51,585 bases of DNA, from assembly GCA_947475095.1 (NCBI GenBank), contig CANJLG010000015.1, positions 1-51,585 of the forward strand, given 5' to 3'. The notes beneath the pieces are model-generated. The model had not been told where the DNA came from, did not search any database, and saw only the letters and a program-made list of their open reading frames with translations. Source of the DNA: Flavobacteriales bacterium (GTDB lineage: Bacteria > Bacteroidota > Bacteroidia > Flavobacteriales_D > Crocinitomicaceae). The position numbers were made by a program, and so were the translations under genes. Position 1 is the stretch's first letter, and every line of letters begins with the position of its first letter. Below are positions 34,140 through 42,833 of this stretch, one piece after another.

Positions 34140-35210
34140 TCATTTACCTAACTCTTTAAGCAGACTGTAATGTTTTCTTATGGCAACTAAAAAAGTACTG
34201 TTCGAATGATACGGATAATCGAATTCCCTTGCTGTATTCTGAACGATCTTAGAAAGAGATTGATAATGAACATGGCATACATCAGGGAACAAATGATGTT
34301 CGATCTGAAAGTTCAATCCCCCCAGAAAGAAAGTGAGCACCTTATTATTCATGGCAAAATTTGAAGTAGTTCGCATTTGATGTAAATGCCAGTTGACCTG
34401 TTCATCTCGATCAACATCTGCAAATTCGACATTCGGAACAACATGAGCCAATTGAAAAATGATCGTCATGACAATACCCGAAACAACGACCATTGTGAGG
34501 AACATCAAAAGGATCAGATAATTTGGAAAAGGCAGAACCAACAACGGTATTATGAGAAAAACAGCAAAAAAAACAAGTTTCTTTATCAGGATCTGCAAAG
34601 TGAGGAATGCTGCTTCCCAACCAGTCTTTAAAAATCCGAGGCTATAGAATTTCCTTACTTTATTGAAATCCTTCAATGTTATCCATTCAATGGTCAACAA
34701 GCCATATAAAAACGTCGCATACACATGTTGAAAGCGATGAAACCACCGTATCGGCTGATCTTTTGAAAAACGAAAAAAGAAGCGCGGATTGATATCCTGA
34801 TCGATCCCATTAACATTCGTATAATTATGATGAATGATGTTGTGCTCGATCGACCAGATCTTAGATTCAACACCGATTAAAAGGATCGGAATTTCAAGTA
34901 AAAAAGAAACGAATTTATTGTTTGTATATGCCCCGTGTACTTTATCGTGCATCACGCAAATACCAATAAAGGTATGCCCTAGACCGAGTAAAACCCACAA
35001 AAAGAAATGAACTCCCAGATTTGAAATCGAACCGAAAAGAATCACAACATAAACCAAGGCATAGAAGCAAAAAGCAAAAAAAGTCTTCCAGAACATCGAT
35101 TTATCTGCTTTTCTGACAATTTCGTTCCTCGCGAAATAATCATTCACCCTTTCCTGCAGCTTCCGCTGAAAATCATTGTCAGAAGTCTGTATGAATTTGT
35201 AATCGATCAT
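34140..35210 (-). CDS. Fatty acid desaturase (QIEHH front-end-like type)
   Basis: A 356-residue membrane di-iron desaturase with three His boxes: HDKVH (88-92), HNIIHH (123-128) and QIEHH (302-306). A Gln in place of the first His of box three is typical of front-end (delta-5/6) and related acyl-CoA/acyl-lipid desaturases. It has four or more membrane helices and no fused cytochrome b5. The ATG at 35210 is preferred over an in-frame TTG at 35231. It is divergent from the sulfotransferase gene and the leftmost gene of the cluster. It probably inserts a double bond into the acyl chain of the cluster product, but a separate role in membrane lipids is possible. Confidence 0.9.
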   Translation of the reverse strand: MIDYKFIQTSDNDFQRKLQERVNDYFARNEIVRKADKSMFWKTFFAFCFYALVYVVILFGSISNLGVHFFLWVLLGLGHTFIGICVMHDKVHGAYTNNKFVSFLLEIPILLIGVESKIWSIEHNIIHHNYTNVNGIDQDINPRFFFRFSKDQPIRWFHRFQHVYATFLYGLLTIEWITLKDFNKVRKFYSLGFLKTGWEAAFLTLQILIKKLVFFAVFLIIPLLVLPFPNYLILLMFLTMVVVSGIVMTIIFQLAHVVPNVEFADVDRDEQVNWHLHQMRTTSNFAMNNKVLTFFLGGLNFQIEHHLFPDVCHVHYQSLSKIVQNTAREFDYPYHSNSTFLVAIRKHYSLLKELGK

Positions 35211-35304
35211 TGTATAAATCCTAGCTATCAATTTTCAATAAGCTGTATAAAATTAAGTAAATATCTTGAAAGAATCCCTACTTTTAAATCGAGCTTACAC
35301 GATC

Positions 35305-36447
35305 ATGTGGCAAGAAAAATTTGTTATTTGTTTGAATAAAATGCATTCAAAACTTAGAAAACTTCCCTTTTACCCCTTAGGGAAATTACTATTGATCACT
35401 TTTCAGAACGGTGGTGTAAGCTTTCGGAGAATACCGGTATTTATCCTGTTCTTGCTTCGCTACATTTTATTCGAACCATTTCGTTTAACAGAAATACTGC
35501 TCTTTGAAAGGAAGATCCGAAAACATGAACTACAAGAGGATCCGATTTTTATTCTTGGTCATTGGCGCAGCGGAACAACTCATTTACAGGAGCTTTTAGA
35601 AGCCGATTCAAACCACACAACTATTTCCGTGTATCAATTCTTGTTCATTGATCATTTCATCTTGACTGAACGATGGCTGAAGCCTCCCATGAATGCTTTC
35701 TGCAGGATTTTTAAGATTCCCTATTCCTTTCAACGGGTTACCATGAACCTGAATATGCCCGGAGAGCTAGAATCGGCTATGTGTGCAGGTTTAAGTGATC
35801 ACAGTTATACATGGGGCCACATTTTTCCAAAGCGTTATGAATACTGGTTCGGTCGCATGATTGGGTTAAAACGACCAAAGGATCAGGAAGGCTGGCTGGA
35901 TGACTACGATTTTCTTATCAAGAAAATATCATTTGCTTCAGGTGGTAAAAGGGTGATCGTCAAATCTCCGGGTGATACCGGTCGAGCAAATCACCTTTTG
36001 AAAAGGTACCCTAAGGCTAAGTTTGTTTTCATTGAGCGCGACCCAATTTCTGTGTACCATTCCACGATGTACTTCTGGAGAGTTATTCAGAAAGAGGTAA
36101 GTTTTCAAAAGGTGAACGACGAGCAACTTCAAGGTTATTGCATCAATTCCTATATCAAACTGAAAGAAGCTTATCACTACTTCAGAAAACAAATTCCTTC
36201 GGAACAGCTCTATGAACTTACTTTCAAGGAACTTATAAGCGAACCAATGGAAACTTTAAATCGGTTATATGACGAATTGGAGTTAGGGGTATTACCGATA
36301 AAACAAGTCGAGCAGAAACTAATCTTGAAGCGGGATCATCAGAAGGTTAACTACACAACCTCACCTGAACTTGCCCGTGATATCGAGGAAAAATGGGAAA
36401 GCATCCAACCGGACCCTAATTTCGGATCCGATGAAACTTCATATTGA
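35305..36447 (+). CDS. PAPS-dependent sulfotransferase family protein
   Basis: A protein of about 380 residues. The 5'-phosphosulfate loop is FILGHWRSGTTHLQELL (near residues 82-98), and the 3'-phosphate block is VIVKSPGDTGRANHLLKRYP followed by KFVFIERDPISVYHSTMYFWR, the Arg/Ser pair that holds PAP. This resembles the bacterial Stf3-like sulfotransferase group. It would move sulfate from PAPS to a hydroxyl on a lipid or small molecule. The ATG at 35305 is chosen; a TTG at 35266 would add 13 residues. The 3' end overlaps the convergent P450 gene by 32 bp. A hydrophobic stretch near residues 45-70 (IPVFILFLLRYILF) suggests membrane association. Confidence 0.92.
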   Translation: MWQEKFVICLNKMHSKLRKLPFYPLGKLLLITFQNGGVSFRRIPVFILFLLRYILFEPFRLTEILLFERKIRKHELQEDPIFILGHWRSGTTHLQELLEADSNHTTISVYQFLFIDHFILTERWLKPPMNAFCRIFKIPYSFQRVTMNLNMPGELESAMCAGLSDHSYTWGHIFPKRYEYWFGRMIGLKRPKDQEGWLDDYDFLIKKISFASGGKRVIVKSPGDTGRANHLLKRYPKAKFVFIERDPISVYHSTMYFWRVIQKEVSFQKVNDEQLQGYCINSYIKLKEAYHYFRKQIPSEQLYELTFKELISEPMETLNRLYDELELGVLPIKQVEQKLILKRDHQKVNYTTSPELARDIEEKWESIQPDPNFGSDETSY

Positions 36448-37774
36448 CCGGTCCATCTGGTTTAAGCAACATCATGGCATGTAAGCCAAGTTCCTTTTTA
36501 TCAGTTAGTTCAAAATCGTAAGCTCTGACGATTGCACTCATCACCAACAACACCTGCATTTTGGCCATGTTCTGACCAATACAGACCCTTGGTCCACCTC
36601 CAAAAGGAATATGTGCAAACGGATGGATCTTATCACCACTTTCTCCTAAAAAACGGAAAGGATCGAATTTCTCCGGGTCTTTCCAGTATTCAGCATTGTG
36701 ATGAACCCCATAAATATATGGGATTACTGTTGTCCCTTTTGGAATTTTCATCCCATTAAACTCATCGTCAACCTGCGCTTCACGATCGATCATCCAGAAA
36801 GGAGGATACATGCGCATTGCTTCATCTAGAACCGCAATAGTATATTTTAAACTATGTAATCTGCTGTAGTTGACTTCTTCCTCACCAAAAGTCTCCTCTA
36901 TTTCTTGACGAATCGTCTGTAAACACTCCGGATGTTTTGCAATAATGTAGAAAGTCCAAGTGGCCGCTGTGGTGGATGTTTCATTTCCGGCTACGAGCAA
37001 CTGCAAGATCTCGACCTTTACCTTCTCATCACTCATGAATTCATTTGTTCCCTTGAATGGTGTCGAGAGGATCAATTCAAGAATATCACTGCCTTCTCCC
37101 GGTTTTTTCCTTCGTTCCTCGATGTAATCAATAATAATCTGGTCCCCTTCTTCTCTGACCTTATGGTATTTCTTGTCTTGGCCGGTGAGGTAAAACCAAG
37201 GCATGAGATATGGTTGGACAACTTTTTTTACAATGTATCGCTGGATATCCGCAATGGCCGCTGCAAATTTTTCCAGTTCTTCTTCCTTCATCTGCTTCCC
37301 AAAAAGTGACTTCCCGACCGTAAGAAGTGTGAACTTTACCATTTGCTCATGAATATCAACAATTCCCTTCTCTGTTGCTTGATCAAAGGTTTTCAGGAAA
37401 TCATGAAGCACTTCCAACTGGATAGGTAGGATCTCCGCCAAACGTCCACGCGTAAAGCCCATACTTAGTAATTTTCGCTGACGTAGCCAGTAATCACCAT
37501 GACTGTTTGTCAACCCGACCCCCTGAAATTCAACGAATCGTTCTGTCTGGATATGTGACTTGTGATAATTGTCGTTATTGTCTTTCAGGACATGCTTCAG
37601 TAATTCAGGATCAGCAGTAACGATCGTATCTCTGATTCCGAATCTAAAACGGAAGGTCGGGCCAAGTTTTTTTCTATATTTCTCAAATACTACAACGGGA
37701 CTCTTCAGCATTTCAGGTGTGTCGAGCAGGGTTTCCACGACCGAGATCTTCGGAATGATATTTTTATTTTTCAT
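36416..37774 (-). CDS. Cytochrome P450
   Basis: A 452-residue P450. Heme-binding loop PFGGGPRVCIGQ with the Cys at about 398; I-helix oxygen-binding block AGNETSTT (about 262-269, with Asn-Glu-Thr in place of the common Gly-x-Asp/Glu-Thr spacing); E-x-x-R in DEAMRMYPP (Glu318, Arg321); PERF-like block DPFRFLGE. The overall pattern is closest to CYP102/CYP4-like fatty acid hydroxylases. ATG at 37774 is chosen; a GTG two codons earlier is possible. It overlaps the ligase-reductase gene by 11 bp and is co-transcribed with it. It would oxidise the acyl chain; the position is unknown. No redox partner gene is in the cluster. Confidence 0.94.
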   Translation of the reverse strand: MKNKNIIPKISVVETLLDTPEMLKSPVVVFEKYRKKLGPTFRFRFGIRDTIVTADPELLKHVLKDNNDNYHKSHIQTERFVEFQGVGLTNSHGDYWLRQRKLLSMGFTRGRLAEILPIQLEVLHDFLKTFDQATEKGIVDIHEQMVKFTLLTVGKSLFGKQMKEEELEKFAAAIADIQRYIVKKVVQPYLMPWFYLTGQDKKYHKVREEGDQIIIDYIEERRKKPGEGSDILELILSTPFKGTNEFMSDEKVKVEILQLLVAGNETSTTAATWTFYIIAKHPECLQTIRQEIEETFGEEEVNYSRLHSLKYTIAVLDEAMRMYPPFWMIDREAQVDDEFNGMKIPKGTTVIPYIYGVHHNAEYWKDPEKFDPFRFLGESGDKIHPFAHIPFGGGPRVCIGQNMAKMQVLLVMSAIVRAYDFELTDKKELGLHAMMLLKPDGPVNMKFHRIRN

Positions 37775-40700
37775 TTTCACTTTTTTCTGATTCTATAATA
37801 TGATTATTGGTCATGAACTGATAGATCCCATTCACAACTGCCTCCAGAGTATCATCTTCTTTGCCGAATGGGGAAAGTTTCCTGAATTTCTGGTAATTAC
37901 TGTTGTCATAACGTTTAAACTCCATTGAACTGATATTATCTACCGAACGAACCAGGAAGTTAAGCAAGGGAAACAAGAGATCATCCTTCTTGCAAAGACT
38001 GATAACCTCCGGAACGAACTCCTTCAATGGATAATTCCTGAATTCCCTCTCTGCTAATTGACTAAGTATGGCCGTTACATCCTGCATACTTGAAAATACA
38101 TCTCTAGTCACATGAAATGTATGATTGACGCTTTCAGGGACCAACGAAATAGCAACAATATTGTTCGCTCCAATATCAGCAGGCGTAAAACTTACCTGGT
38201 TCTTTGCAGAGGTTCCGATTCCGTATTTGAGCATAAAGGATAATAATCGAATGGAAATATCAAAGTTGTACCCTTTCCCGTCGATCGAAGGTGAGATCAG
38301 GGCAGGTCTGAAGATTCTTACGGGCAAACCTTTCTTTCGGGCATTTTCAACAAGTCTTTCGGATACCCACTTGCTCTGACTATATCCAAAATCTAGCAAA
38401 GCCATTTCTTCATTGCAGTCCGTCTCATAGAGCACATCCTTGGTTGACCATCCAAAAATAAAAGTGGTCGAAATGTAGTTCAGGACCTTTACTCGTTGAT
38501 TGTTTGCTAGACGTATTACCTCATTAGTACCTTCCACATTACTTCCGCGCATGGCCTCGTAATCCAGTAGGTAATTCACCAATGCTCCGTTGTGGTAGAT
38601 CGCATGAATATTCTTCGACAGAAAATCCCAGTCTTGTTCATTCAAACCCAAATGACGGCGATCCAAACTACCACATACCACAGAGACTCTGGTCATAAAT
38701 TCATTCAACAAAATCTCGCTACACCCGATGGTTAAAAAAGCTTCTTTTAGGCGCTGAAATCCCGCGTGTGAGTCATTCGCACGGACAAGAACCACGATAT
38801 TATCATGCTGCTGTTCGAGCAGACTTTTAATCAAGAAAGGACCGAAAAATCCTGTGCCGCCTGTAAGTAAGATCTTTCCTTCATTAGCTCTACTTAAAAA
38901 GTGTTCAGGTTTATCTGCGATTTGATCCATCAACGAATCCCGAATCATTAATTTCCGTTCGATCTCACCATATTCTGCATTGATCCTTGCCAGTGAACGT
39001 TTGAACCTGAATCGGGCCATGCGACTGGTGATACTGAGATCATAAAGAATATCATACAATTCAGCAACGGCTATTTTTTGAAGGATTCTCAGATCGACTT
39101 CTTCAGCCAGATCTTCAAACCGGAAACGTACAATAAGTTCCTTCAGATCATGTGCAAATTCAGCCAGTTTCAAGGAATCCAATCCTGAATCGCCCAAAGT
39201 GGACGTTTCACTCCCTGTCAAACCATAAAGGGAAAACAAGGTATCTATTTCAGCATTCGAGTTCAGTCTTTGATAAGAATCGTCTTTGGTTTGATGTGTT
39301 GATTTGCATTCGTATAGCACCTCAAATTCACCGGCTTCGAGCATGCGTTTATTTTCCAGTCTTCGGATCTTTCCGGAACTAGTTTTCGCGACATCTCTTG
39401 CCAAGACTGCGATCGCTCGTTCGACCGGAATCCCCAGCAAACTAACAGCTCGGTTATTTATATGCTCAAAATCAGGTAGATTACGCTTATTCTTTATGCC
39501 CATAACAACCGTAAGACCGGTCCCGTCTTTCGATCCAACTGAAAAAGCCGAAACACAGCCTTTACGAACATGTGGATCTTCTTCAAAAAGGGACTCAACA
39601 TCCTGAGGGTAATAATTCTGACCACGAATGATTATCATGTCCTTAATTCTTCCGCAAACGTATAGTTCATCATCTAGAACAAACCCCAGATCACCGGTGC
39701 GTAGCCACTGCCCGTCATCCCCTGCCATTGTTGCGTGAAATATCTCTTTCGTTTTTTCCGGATTGTTCCAATAACCTTTTCCTTTACTGGAACCCTTGAC
39801 CCAAATCTCTCCCACTTTGCCGTTATCCAGCTCATAGGGTTGATTATCTGCATTAACGATCTTTACAACTGTATCTCCAAGCGTCTTTCCACAACTCATT
39901 AAAGCAATTCCTTCTTGAGAGCCGGAAGATCCAATGAGCTTTAATGCATTTCCTTCCTTTAAGGATCCGGGATCAAAATAGTGGATTGCTCTACCATAAT
40001 TGCTTACTGCAAGCGTATTCTCGGCCAAACCATATGCAGTAAATGAAGCTTCAGGATGAAGACCATAGGCCTTGAATTTTTGAATGAATGATAAATAAAC
40101 AGTAGGTTTTACGGGTTCAGCTGCATTCATTACGAAGCGAAGAGAACTAAGATCCAATGTTTCGAGTACCTCATCACTAATTTTTCCCTCCTGAAGGCAG
40201 TAATCAAATGCAAAATTAGGAGCAGATGTAGCTGTTCCTTTATACTTAGTAATGGTTTCTAGCCAAAGAGCAGGTTTCAAAATAAAATCTGTAGGCGAAA
40301 AACCATAAGTGGTTCCCCCTTTTAATGCAAAGAACAAGTAGTAACCGATCAAACCCATGTCATGGTATTGTGGCAACCATGACACGCCGATTGGTGTGTG
40401 ATCAACGACGTTATTGCAATTATCCAGCAGGTTATCGTGTGTAATGATCACACCTTTTGGCTCACTGGTTGATCCAGATGTATATTGTAAAAAAAGTATT
40501 TCCGAAAATGCTTCTTCGAAGGATTGCGGATCCTCATTTCCGATTTCATCCGTTGCAATCCATTTAACCTTATCGAAAAGCCCTATATCACTCTTCCCAT
40601 CTGCTTTGATACGTTCTAGGTTTATCTGTGCCGATAATTGATACGTTCGAGTCGTAAAGATCGCACATGCCCCACAATCATCACCGATCAATTTCATTTT

Positions 40701-41009
40701 TCGGATGGCCGCTTCAAATCCATTCGCTGAAGGCGGATAAACAGGGACCGGAATTAGCCCCAAACGCACACATGCAAAAAATGAACAGATCATTTCCAAT
40801 CCGGGAGGATACACCAGTAAAACTCTGTCACCCTCTTTTAGATCATAGTTATTATAAATATGTGCAGCAATATTTTTTGAACGAAGATCAAACTCACGGT
40901 AGGTATACGATTCTTTTATATCACCTCTGATATCCAGAAACACATACAGGAGTTTATCCGGATGTATTGAGATTTTTTGATCTAATTCAGAGAGGATAGA
41001 TTTCATCAT
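37764..41009 (-). CDS. Fatty-acyl-AMP ligase / acyl carrier / thioester reductase fusion
   Basis: A 1081-residue three-part enzyme. Residues 1-565 form a fatty-acyl-AMP ligase: P-loop YTSGSTSEPKG (176-186), WLPQYHDMGLIG (211-222), YGLAENTLA (326-334), TGDLG (438-442), the FAAL mark IIIRGQNYYPQDVE (459-472) and the Lys547 region. About 585-690 is an acyl carrier domain with GDSGLDSLKL; Ser612 would carry the phosphopantetheine arm. From about 712 there is an SDR-type thioester reductase: TGGTGFFG (716-723), ISTTF, and Tyr876-x3-Lys880 in GYSQSKW. It would activate a fatty acid, load it in cis, and release it reductively as aldehyde or alcohol. It overlaps the phosphopantetheinyl transferase gene by 4 bp. 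Confidence 0.94.
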   Translation of the reverse strand: MMKSILSELDQKISIHPDKLLYVFLDIRGDIKESYTYREFDLRSKNIAAHIYNNYDLKEGDRVLLVYPPGLEMICSFFACVRLGLIPVPVYPPSANGFEAAIRKMKLIGDDCGACAIFTTRTYQLSAQINLERIKADGKSDIGLFDKVKWIATDEIGNEDPQSFEEAFSEILFLQYTSGSTSEPKGVIITHDNLLDNCNNVVDHTPIGVSWLPQYHDMGLIGYYLFFALKGGTTYGFSPTDFILKPALWLETITKYKGTATSAPNFAFDYCLQEGKISDEVLETLDLSSLRFVMNAAEPVKPTVYLSFIQKFKAYGLHPEASFTAYGLAENTLAVSNYGRAIHYFDPGSLKEGNALKLIGSSGSQEGIALMSCGKTLGDTVVKIVNADNQPYELDNGKVGEIWVKGSSKGKGYWNNPEKTKEIFHATMAGDDGQWLRTGDLGFVLDDELYVCGRIKDMIIIRGQNYYPQDVESLFEEDPHVRKGCVSAFSVGSKDGTGLTVVMGIKNKRNLPDFEHINNRAVSLLGIPVERAIAVLARDVAKTSSGKIRRLENKRMLEAGEFEVLYECKSTHQTKDDSYQRLNSNAEIDTLFSLYGLTGSETSTLGDSGLDSLKLAEFAHDLKELIVRFRFEDLAEEVDLRILQKIAVAELYDILYDLSITSRMARFRFKRSLARINAEYGEIERKLMIRDSLMDQIADKPEHFLSRANEGKILLTGGTGFFGPFLIKSLLEQQHDNIVVLVRANDSHAGFQRLKEAFLTIGCSEILLNEFMTRVSVVCGSLDRRHLGLNEQDWDFLSKNIHAIYHNGALVNYLLDYEAMRGSNVEGTNEVIRLANNQRVKVLNYISTTFIFGWSTKDVLYETDCNEEMALLDFGYSQSKWVSERLVENARKKGLPVRIFRPALISPSIDGKGYNFDISIRLLSFMLKYGIGTSAKNQVSFTPADIGANNIVAISLVPESVNHTFHVTRDVFSSMQDVTAILSQLAEREFRNYPLKEFVPEVISLCKKDDLLFPLLNFLVRSVDNISSMEFKRYDNSNYQKFRKLSPFGKEDDTLEAVVNGIYQFMTNNHIIESEKSENEK

Positions 41010-41731
41010 ATCAGTAAGTCAAGTTCAGAAGATATTATTTCAGACAGACATTGTTGATCCAATTCTATGTTAAACGAACGACAATTAATAGCAATTGCTC
41101 CAATTAGATCACTTTTCAGTTCAGGTATTAAAATTTGCCAGTTTTCTAGATCAATTTCACCTGCAAATGTATTCAAAATTGCAGCCACTGAATCATTTTT
41201 AAATTTCACTTCAATATGTTTCAATGGTGATGACAATCCACTTCCAAGTCCTTTAAAAAAGGATTCCTTAACTGTCCATATTTTCAAAAAAAATTCTCTT
41301 CGTTTGTCTTCACGACACTGCGATAAACTAATTTGTTCACTATCAGAAAGAATCAAATTAAAGAGTTTGGAAATTACAACGGGACGATGTAACCATTCGA
41401 TATCAATTCCTATTTCCCCGAGTGTTGTGATCGCTATTACGAAAATATCTTCTGTATGAGAACAGTTGAAATAGAGTTTCTCATTTTCAATGAAGGGTTT
41501 TCCATTAGTTCCGTACCCTATTTTAAGATTGTCGATAGGCAGATCCAGAAATTCTGACGCTAACTTTTTAAGGTAAAAGCGGCAGACAGCAAAAGTATTC
41601 CGGTCATGAACATTATAGAAAGATGACAATCTGTTAAGTTCATGTTCATCAAGTTTAAGGTCCATCCAATTCTTGTATAGAATTTGAACGGAACCTGTAA
41701 AAAGATAAATTTTATTTTGACTTTTATTCAA
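41006..41731 (-). CDS. 4'-phosphopantetheinyl transferase, Sfp type
   Basis: A protein of about 241 residues. Family marks are GTNGKPFIENEKLYFNCSHTED (72-94), GIDIEW (108-113, Mg-binding Asp/Glu) and WTVKESFFKGLGSGL (152-166, catalytic Glu156 and Lys160). It moves the phosphopantetheine arm of CoA to an acyl carrier serine. The only start that keeps the first beta strand (KIYLFTGSVQIL) is a TTG at 41731; the next ATG is 22 codons later. The stop overlaps the start of the ligase-carrier-reductase gene (ATGA), so this enzyme almost certainly activates that protein. Confidence 0.93.
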   Translation of the reverse strand: MNKSQNKIYLFTGSVQILYKNWMDLKLDEHELNRLSSFYNVHDRNTFAVCRFYLKKLASEFLDLPIDNLKIGYGTNGKPFIENEKLYFNCSHTEDIFVIAITTLGEIGIDIEWLHRPVVISKLFNLILSDSEQISLSQCREDKRREFFLKIWTVKESFFKGLGSGLSSPLKHIEVKFKNDSVAAILNTFAGEIDLENWQILIPELKSDLIGAIAINCRSFNIELDQQCLSEIISSELDLLI

Positions 41732-41826
41732 CTGTATTGTGGATTGTACTACTAATTTAAAAATCTATCTGTAATATAGCATTAATTATTACTTTTATTC
41801 CTCTTCGATTTTAACTTTACCTAACT

Positions 41827-42822
41827 ATGAACTCAGAAGAATTCGATAAAGCTATAAAGATCCTTCAACCATACGCAATACGGAATCAATATTACGCCAT
41901 AAGCCAATTGATCTTGACCATTCTTATGTTATATTTTGGAATTTTACTAAGTTATTATTCCATTCTCAATTCAACTTTCTGGATATTAGTTGTTTCAATC
42001 CCAATTACCGTAGCCTTCATGTGCAGAAGCTACGTCATAGAACATGATTGCGGACACCAAAGTTATTTTAGATCGGCTAATTTGAACGATCTTACAGGCA
42101 ACATTATTGGGTTTGGGATAATGATACCTTATTCCATGTGGAAATTTATTCACAATAGCCATCATATGCATGTAGGAAATCTTGACAAACGCAACTTTAA
42201 TCCCGAGGTTTGGACAATGACAATCACTGAATTTCGAAATGCTACCAAGATAAAACGAACTTTGTATAGAATCATGCGATCACGATTTGCAAGATTGATC
42301 ATAGTACCAACGATCAATTACGGCTTGGTATTCCGATTGATCCATCCCAATTTCAATAAAAAAGCCATTTTTTCGGTTTTAATACACAATATTTTATACC
42401 TTTTATTATTCTGGCTCATAATCTCGAAGATTGGCTTTTTATCCGTCTTTATTATTTATTTCCTTCCTTTAATATTGTTCTTTGCGATTGCAGCATTTAC
42501 TTTTTATGGGCAACATCAATTCGAAGATACCTACTGGAGAGCTGACGCCGAATGGAATTGGAAAGAAGCAACAATGTATGGCGCTTCTGATCTTCAATCG
42601 CCTGTTTGGTTCAGGTGGCTAATTGGAAATGTGGTTTGCCACACCGCACATCACATCCATTTCCAAGTCCCTTTTTATCGCCTTCATGAGGCACAAAAAG
42701 CTCTCAATAACGAATTTCATTTTAAAAGAATCTCGATAACTGAAGTTTGGCATTTACTCGGATTAGGCCTCTGGGATGAAGAAAAACAAAAGTTGGTTCC
42801 AATTAAAAATGCTAGCAAATAG
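41827..42822 (+). CDS. Fatty acid desaturase (delta-12-like, three His boxes)
   Basis: A 331-residue membrane di-iron enzyme with HDCGH (73-77), HNSHH (109-113) and HTAHH (272-276), the H-x3-H, H-x2-HH, H-x2-HH pattern of DesA-like acyl-lipid desaturases and of related acetylenases. It differs clearly from the QIEHH enzyme at 34140, so the cluster has two unlike desaturases. It is divergent from the phosphopantetheinyl transferase operon and starts a two-gene run with the membrane protein 11 bp downstream. It would act on an acyl lipid or on the carrier-bound chain; whether it forms double or triple bonds is not readable. Confidence 0.92.
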   Translation: MNSEEFDKAIKILQPYAIRNQYYAISQLILTILMLYFGILLSYYSILNSTFWILVVSIPITVAFMCRSYVIEHDCGHQSYFRSANLNDLTGNIIGFGIMIPYSMWKFIHNSHHMHVGNLDKRNFNPEVWTMTITEFRNATKIKRTLYRIMRSRFARLIIVPTINYGLVFRLIHPNFNKKAIFSVLIHNILYLLLFWLIISKIGFLSVFIIYFLPLILFFAIAAFTFYGQHQFEDTYWRADAEWNWKEATMYGASDLQSPVWFRWLIGNVVCHTAHHIHFQVPFYRLHEAQKALNNEFHFKRISITEVWHLLGLGLWDEEKQKLVPIKNASK

Positions 42823-42833
42823 TTTAAAAAAAT

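Noticed and set aside
34386-34631. Plus-strand ORF inside the QIEHH desaturase gene
   Set aside because: It lies antisense to conserved desaturase codons, has no start context and no recognisable domain.
39304-39606. Plus-strand ORFs antisense to the FAAL-reductase gene
   Set aside because: These open frames arise from the higher G+C of the large gene on the other strand; composition and sequence look non-protein-like.
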